A DNA stretch of 64,000 bases from NCBI GenBank assembly GCA_017473865.1, contig JAFUJB010000016.1:62001-126000 (forward strand), written 5' to 3'. Position numbers and translations under genes: made by a program. This DNA is from Clostridia bacterium. Its GTDB lineage: Bacteria > Bacillota > Clostridia > Oscillospirales > CAG-272. Below are positions 60,014 to 64,000 of this stretch, piece by piece; position 1 is the first letter of the stretch, and each line of letters opens with the position of its first letter. Under the pieces are notes generated by a model that did no database searches, was not told the DNA's origin, and was given only the letters and a program-made list of their open reading frames with translations.

Positions 60014-60202
60014 GTGAAAGTTAAAGAAATCAGAGAAATGACTTCCGAAGAGCTCAACGCAAAGCTTGCAGAGCTCAAGGGTGAACTGTTTAACCTCCGC
60101 TTCCAGCATTCGATAAACCAGCTTGACAACCCCCACAGAATTGCTGATGTCAAGAAGGATATCGCGCGCGTAATGACAATTCTTCGTGAGAAGAACGCAT
60201 AA
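60014..60202 (+). CDS. rpmC: ribosomal protein L29
   Basis: 62 residues ([30 protein letters not shown]). The start is GTG; GAGGAGG is supplied by the end of rplP. It is a tunnel-exit protein next to L23. Confidence 0.97.
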   Translation: MKVKEIREMTSEELNAKLAELKGELFNLRFQHSINQLDNPHRIADVKKDIARVMTILREKNA

Positions 60203-60224
60203 GTTGCAGGAAGGAGAAACAGTC

Positions 60225-60488
60225 ATGAGTGAAGTAGTTCGTAATCTTAGAAAAGTCCGTGTTGGTAAGGTTATCTCCAATAAAATGGAAAAGACTATCG
60301 TTGTTGCAATCGAAGACAACGTAAAGCATCCCAAGTACGGCAAAGTTATTAAAAATACAATTAAGCTTCATGCACACGACGAAAAGAACGAGTGCAATGT
60401 TGGCGACAAAGTTAGCATAATGGAAACAAGACCCCTCTCCAAGACAAAGAGATGGAGACTTGTTGAAATCATCGAAAAGGCGAAGTAA
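60225..60488 (+). CDS. rpsQ: ribosomal protein S17
   Basis: 87 residues from ATG 60225 (GGAAGGAG upstream; the longer frame overlaps rpmC and has no RBS). It shows the OB-fold ([22 protein letters not shown]). It binds 16S rRNA early in assembly. Confidence 0.97.
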   Translation: MSEVVRNLRKVRVGKVISNKMEKTIVVAIEDNVKHPKYGKVIKNTIKLHAHDEKNECNVGDKVSIMETRPLSKTKRWRLVEIIEKAK

Positions 60489-60533
60489 TAAAGTAGATAC
60501 GGCACAAAATCGTATCGAAAAGGAGGAAACGCA

Positions 60534-60902
60534 GTGATACAACAGCAATCATATATGAAAGTGGCGGACAACACCGGCGCTAAAGAACTTATGTGTATTC
60601 GCGTGCTCGGCGGAACAGGCAGACGTTATGCAAACATCGGCGATGTTGTAGTTTGTTCAGTCAAAAAGGCTGCTCCCGGCGGTCAGGTTAAGAAAGGCGA
60701 AGTCGTAAAGGCTGTAGTCGTAAGAACAGTTAAGGGCATCAGAAGAAACGACGGTTCATATATCAAGTTCGGCGAAAACGCTGCTGTTATAATTAAAGAA
60801 GATAAGAACCCGAGAGGAACACGTATTTTTGGTCCTGTAGCGAGAGAACTTCGTGAAAAGGATTATTTGAAGATACTGTCTCTTGCTCCGGAAGTACTTT
60901 AA
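60534..60902 (+). CDS. rplN: ribosomal protein L14
   Basis: 122 residues ([26 protein letters not shown]). GTG start with AAAGGAGG upstream. It takes part in the subunit bridge and binds the silencing factor RsfS. Confidence 0.98.
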   Translation: MIQQQSYMKVADNTGAKELMCIRVLGGTGRRYANIGDVVVCSVKKAAPGGQVKKGEVVKAVVVRTVKGIRRNDGSYIKFGENAAVIIKEDKNPRGTRIFGPVARELREKDYLKILSLAPEVL

Positions 60903-60914
60903 GGAGGTATTATC

Positions 60915-61232
60915 ATGAATAAGAAGATTCACGTAAAGAAAGATGATACTGTAGTTGTAATTTCCGGCGACGATAAGGGCAAGCAGGGTAAGGTAGTTGA
61001 AGTCTCCCCCAAGGAAGGCAAAGTTATCGTAAACGGTGTCAATATCGTAAGCAAGCATGTTAAACCCAGAAGACAGGGCGAAGCAGGCGGTATCATCAAG
61101 GTTGAAGGCGCTATGTACGCAGACAAGGTGCAGATCGTATGCCCCAAGTGCAAGACAGGCGTTAGAGTAAGAAATGAAATTAAAGACGGCAAAAAGGTTC
61201 GCGTTTGTGTAAAATGCGGCCAAGAGCTGTAA
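60915..61232 (+). CDS. rplX: ribosomal protein L24
   Basis: 105 residues with the KOW motif (DDTVVVISGDDKGKQGKVVEV). The C-terminus has two CxxC pairs (CPKC, CVKC), a zinc-ribbon form. It starts assembly of the 50S subunit. The RBS is AAGGAGG. Confidence 0.98.
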   Translation: MNKKIHVKKDDTVVVISGDDKGKQGKVVEVSPKEGKVIVNGVNIVSKHVKPRRQGEAGGIIKVEGAMYADKVQIVCPKCKTGVRVRNEIKDGKKVRVCVKCGQEL

Positions 61233-61254
61233 TAACAAGCGGAGGTAAATTGAA

Positions 61255-61794
61255 ATGGCAAGACTTAGAGATTATTATAAATCAGAAGTAGCCCCCGCTC
61301 TTATGAAGAAGTTCAATTACAAGAGTGTAATGCAGATTCCCCGTTTCGACAAGATCGTAATCAACGTTGGAACAGGCGATGCAAAGGATAACTCAAAGGT
61401 AATTGAAAACGTAATCGAAGAAGTAACGATGATTTCCGGTCAGAAGGCTGTTCCCACATACGCTAAGAAGTCAGTTGCAAACTTCAAACTCAGACAGGGA
61501 ATGAAGATTGGCGTAAAGGTAACACTCAGAGGCGAAAAGATGTACGAATTTATGGATCGTCTTTTCAACTTCTCACTTCCCCGTGTACGTGACTTCAAGG
61601 GTATCAACCCCAACGCTTTCGACGGCAGAGGTAACTACTCTCTCGGTTTGAAAGAACAGTTGATTTTCCCTGAAATCGAATACGACAAGATAGACAAAAT
61701 TCGCGGTATGGATATCGCATTTGTAACGACAGCTCAGACAGACGAAGAAGCAAGAGAGCTTCTTACACTTATGGGCGCGCCGTTCGCAAAATAA
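61255..61794 (+). CDS. rplE: ribosomal protein L5
   Basis: 179 residues ([43 protein letters not shown]). It binds 5S rRNA in the central protuberance. GCGGAGGT is upstream. Confidence 0.98.
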   Translation: MARLRDYYKSEVAPALMKKFNYKSVMQIPRFDKIVINVGTGDAKDNSKVIENVIEEVTMISGQKAVPTYAKKSVANFKLRQGMKIGVKVTLRGEKMYEFMDRLFNFSLPRVRDFKGINPNAFDGRGNYSLGLKEQLIFPEIEYDKIDKIRGMDIAFVTTAQTDEEARELLTLMGAPFAK

Positions 61795-61809
61795 AAGGAG
61801 GGTTTAATC

Positions 61810-61995
61810 GTGGCTAAGAAGGCAATGGTTTTGAAACAGCAGAAGACACAGAAGTATTCTACTCGTGAATACAACAGATGTAAGATCTGCGGACGTCCTC
61901 ACGCTTACCTCCGCAAGTACGGTATCTGCCGTATTTGTTTCCGCGAGCTGGCTTATAAGGGCGAAATTCCCGGCGTGCGCAAGGCAAGCTGGTAA
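61810..61995 (+). CDS. rpsN: ribosomal protein S14, zinc type
   Basis: 61 residues with [20 protein letters not shown], the four-cysteine zinc form of S14. GTG start, with AAGGAGG upstream. Bacteria with a zinc-free paralogue switch when zinc is scarce; none is seen here. Confidence 0.97.
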   Translation: MAKKAMVLKQQKTQKYSTREYNRCKICGRPHAYLRKYGICRICFRELAYKGEIPGVRKASW

Positions 61996-62125
61996 TAAAA
62001 AATAAAAGCTAAAAAGCTTCCAAACCTGCCGGTAGGAAAGCGTAAAGCTTTAACCCCCGGTATGCAGCCTGAAAAACTATATCAGGCGGCAAGAAATTAT
62101 ACTTGCATAATGGAGGAAAATTAAA
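61996..62125 (+). promoter_or_regulatory. 130-bp gap with hairpins inside the spc operon
   Basis: This is the longest gap inside the operon. It contains AAAGCTTCC...GCGTAAAGCTTT and CCTGCCGGTAGG, then an ATATCAGG...CCTG-like pair, ahead of the rpsH RBS (ATGGAGG). There is no T run. It could be a control site for S8, as S8 regulates the spc operon elsewhere; this is inference. Confidence 0.4.
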
Positions 62126-62521
62126 ATGCAAATGTCAGACGTTATTGCAGATATGCTCACGCGTATCAGAAATGCAAACAGCGCAAAGCACGAAACAGTT
62201 GATGTTCCCGCATCCAACCTTAAGAAAGCAATTGCAGACATCCTTGTTGCAGAAGGCTTCATCAAGGGCTACGAAATTGTAGAAGACGGTAAGCAGGGTA
62301 TCATCAGAATCACACTCAAGTACAAGAATAAGCAGAGAGTTATTCAGGGTCTTAAGAGAGTATCCAAGCCCGGTCTCAGAGTTTATTCCAACTGTGAAGA
62401 TATGCCGAAGGTTATGAACGGTCTCGGCATCGCAATCGTATCCACACCCAAGGGCATTATGACCGACAAGCAGGCTCGTAAAGAGAATGTCGGCGGCGAA
62501 GTTCTCGCTTTTGTCTGGTAA
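62126..62521 (+). CDS. rpsH: ribosomal protein S8
   Basis: 131 residues ([28 protein letters not shown], ending GGEVLAFVW). It binds the central domain of 16S rRNA. ATGGAGG is upstream. Confidence 0.98.
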   Translation: MQMSDVIADMLTRIRNANSAKHETVDVPASNLKKAIADILVAEGFIKGYEIVEDGKQGIIRITLKYKNKQRVIQGLKRVSKPGLRVYSNCEDMPKVMNGLGIAIVSTPKGIMTDKQARKENVGGEVLAFVW

Positions 62522-62537
62522 TCGGGGAGGTAATGAG

Positions 62538-63077
62538 ATGTCAAGAATAGGAAGAAAACCGATCGCAATTCCTGCAGGTGTAGACGTAAAAGTTGAGGCA
62601 GGAAACGTAGTAACAGTTAAGGGTGCATTGGGCACACTTACTCAGACTCTTCACAAAGATATGATCATCAAAGTGGAAGGCAACGAATTGGTCGTTGAAC
62701 GTCCCTCTGAAATCAAAGAACACAAAGCACTTCACGGTTTGACAAGAACACTTCTTGCAAACATGGTTGAAGGTGTAACAAATGGTTATTCCAAGACTCT
62801 CGATATCAACGGTGTTGGTTACAGAGCTGCAAAGTCAGGTAAGACACTTACTCTCGGTCTCGGCTACTCTCATCCCGTAATATTCGAAGAAGCAGACGGA
62901 ATTACATTTGAAGTTCCCAACGCAAACCAGATTATCGTTAAGGGTATTGAAAAGCAGAAGGTTGGTCAGGTCGCTGCTGAAATCAGAAGCAAGAGACCTC
63001 CGGAACCCTACCTTGGTAAGGGTGTTAAATACTCTGACGAAAGAATTCGTCGTAAAGCCGGTAAGGCCGGTAAATAA
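62538..63077 (+). CDS. rplF: ribosomal protein L6
   Basis: 179 residues from ATG 62538 (GGGGAGGT upstream; the longer frame overlaps rpsH). [17 protein letters not shown] and [17 protein letters not shown] are the usual ends. It lies near the sarcin-ricin loop. Confidence 0.98.
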   Translation: MSRIGRKPIAIPAGVDVKVEAGNVVTVKGALGTLTQTLHKDMIIKVEGNELVVERPSEIKEHKALHGLTRTLLANMVEGVTNGYSKTLDINGVGYRAAKSGKTLTLGLGYSHPVIFEEADGITFEVPNANQIIVKGIEKQKVGQVAAEIRSKRPPEPYLGKGVKYSDERIRRKAGKAGK

Positions 63078-63095
63078 TGAAAGGAGTGGAACAGA

Positions 63096-63455
63096 ATGGT
63101 ATCAAGAAAAGACAGCAAAGCTCAGCGTCTTAAGAGACATAAGAGAATCAGAGCAAAAATATCAGGTACTTCTGAAAGACCTCGCCTCTGCGTTTATCGT
63201 TCGCTTCAGAACATTCAGGTTCAGGTTATTGACGATACAAAGGGCGTAACATTGGTTTCCGCATCCACTATGGAAAAGGCCTTCGCAGGATACGGCGGTA
63301 ACAAAGAAGCCGCAAAACAGATCGGTGCAACAATCGCTGAAAGAGCTCTTGCAAAGGGTATCACAGAAGTTGTATTTGACCGTGGCGGTAACCTTTATCA
63401 CGGACGTGTTAAAGAACTCGCTGAAGCTGCTCGTGAGGGCGGCCTTAAGTTCTAA
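63096..63455 (+). CDS. rplR: ribosomal protein L18
   Basis: 119 residues ([26 protein letters not shown]). It binds 5S rRNA together with L5. AAAGGAG is upstream. Confidence 0.98.
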   Translation: MVSRKDSKAQRLKRHKRIRAKISGTSERPRLCVYRSLQNIQVQVIDDTKGVTLVSASTMEKAFAGYGGNKEAAKQIGATIAERALAKGITEVVFDRGGNLYHGRVKELAEAAREGGLKF

Positions 63456-63475
63456 GGAAACAGGAGGAAAGATTA

Positions 63476-63979
63476 ATGAATCAGAGAATAGATGCTTCGA
63501 CACTCGACCTTCAGGAAAAACTCGTAGCTCTCAACCGTGTTTCCAAGACTGTTAAGGGCGGCCGTATTGCAAGATTCACAGCAATCATGGTAGTTGGCGA
63601 CGGTCAGGGCCATGTTGGCTACGGTCTCGGCAAAGCAGCTGAAGTTCCGGACGCTATCCGCAAGGGTATCGAAGATGCAAAGAAAAATATGATTACAGTA
63701 TCTCTTAAAGGTGATACAATTCCTCACGAAGTTATCGGTGTATACGGCGCAGGTAAGGTTATTCTTAAGCCCGCTGCAGAAGGTACCGGTATCATCGCAG
63801 GTGGAACATGCCGTGCCGTTGTTGAAATGGCAGGTATCAAGAATATTCGTGCAAAGTGCCTTCGTTCAAACAATCCTACAAACGTTGTTAAGGCAACATT
63901 TGAAGGACTTAAGGCTCTTCGTACAGTTGAAGAAATCGCAGCTCTCCGTGACGTAAGCGTAGAGTCGCTCAAAGACTAA
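63476..63979 (+). CDS. rpsE: ribosomal protein S5
   Basis: 167 residues with the double-stranded-RNA-binding-like domain ([35 protein letters not shown]). It shapes the mRNA channel and decoding accuracy. The RBS is AGGAGG. Confidence 0.98.
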   Translation: MNQRIDASTLDLQEKLVALNRVSKTVKGGRIARFTAIMVVGDGQGHVGYGLGKAAEVPDAIRKGIEDAKKNMITVSLKGDTIPHEVIGVYGAGKVILKPAAEGTGIIAGGTCRAVVEMAGIKNIRAKCLRSNNPTNVVKATFEGLKALRTVEEIAALRDVSVESLKD

Positions 63980-63993
63980 GGAGGCAAAAAACA

Positions 63994-64000
63994 ATGGTAA
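63994..64000 (+). CDS. rpmD: start of the next operon gene, probably ribosomal protein L30
   Basis: Only ATGGTAA is present before the window ends, preceded by AAGGAGG at good spacing. In the usual spc order rpmD follows rpsE. The name rests on position alone. Confidence 0.5.

Overview
The window looks like a chromosomal segment of a spore-forming, anaerobic clostridial Firmicute of moderate to low GC. The evidence is a classic S10-spc ribosomal protein operon, spoVG, spmA/spmB, an AbrB-type regulator, pyruvate:ferredoxin oxidoreductase, the oxygen-sensitive class III ribonucleotide reductase (nrdD/nrdG), a split transketolase, strong AGGAGG ribosome binding sites and many TTGACA-N17-TATAAT promoters. 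I cannot name the species.

Layout. 1-2.8 kb: tRNA-Glu and tRNA-Met, then two regulator/SLOG-domain gene pairs, each divergent and each with palindromes in the shared promoter region, separated by about 830 bp of palindromic repeats. 2.9-12 kb: a FliB-like methylase, a large unrecognised protein, an LTA-synthase-like enzyme, a membrane-anchored PstS-like protein, two mirror-symmetric hairpin arrays and tRNA-Trp with a partial 3' copy. 12.2-17.4 kb: PFOR, a small anchored protein, an RNHCP protein, and a DUF559 endonuclease-like gene between about 88-bp inverted repeats.

17,550-31,612 is a 14,063-bp transposon. It has perfect 24-bp terminal inverted repeats and an 8-bp target duplication (CCGGTGGG), and it splits a copy of the same palindromic repeat that flanks the DUF559 gene. 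It carries a canonical IS1595-family transposase, a convergent 845-residue protein joining an HNH/EndoVII (LHH-type) nuclease motif to a second IS1595-type transposase core, two tandem small-RNA units with a 10-nt complementarity, a HAD-SAK phosphatase, a tyrosine integrase, and a cassette made of a zinc-ribbon/PH membrane protein, an Imm74-like protein, a CD38-like ADP-ribosyl cyclase (NADase) effector, a VirD4/TraG-like ATPase, a zinc-finger surface protein and a MobC-like protein. This is the most unusual part of the window.

31.8-54.9 kb is mostly ordinary chromosome: oligoendopeptidase, transketolase halves with a triplicated 3' end, trxA, spoVG, murC, an ECF sigma/anti-sigma pair with a lipoprotein, a phosphopantetheinyl transferase, queT-lplA-methyltransferase, NYN protein, polA, a second DUF559 gene between two 98-nt palindromic repeats, an XRE regulator divergent from a C39-like lipoprotein, nrdDG with NrdR-like boxes, abrB-like and spmAB. 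55.0-64.0 kb is the S10-spc operon from a promoter and a roughly 260-nt leader through rpsE, with the start of the next gene (probably rpmD) at the edge.
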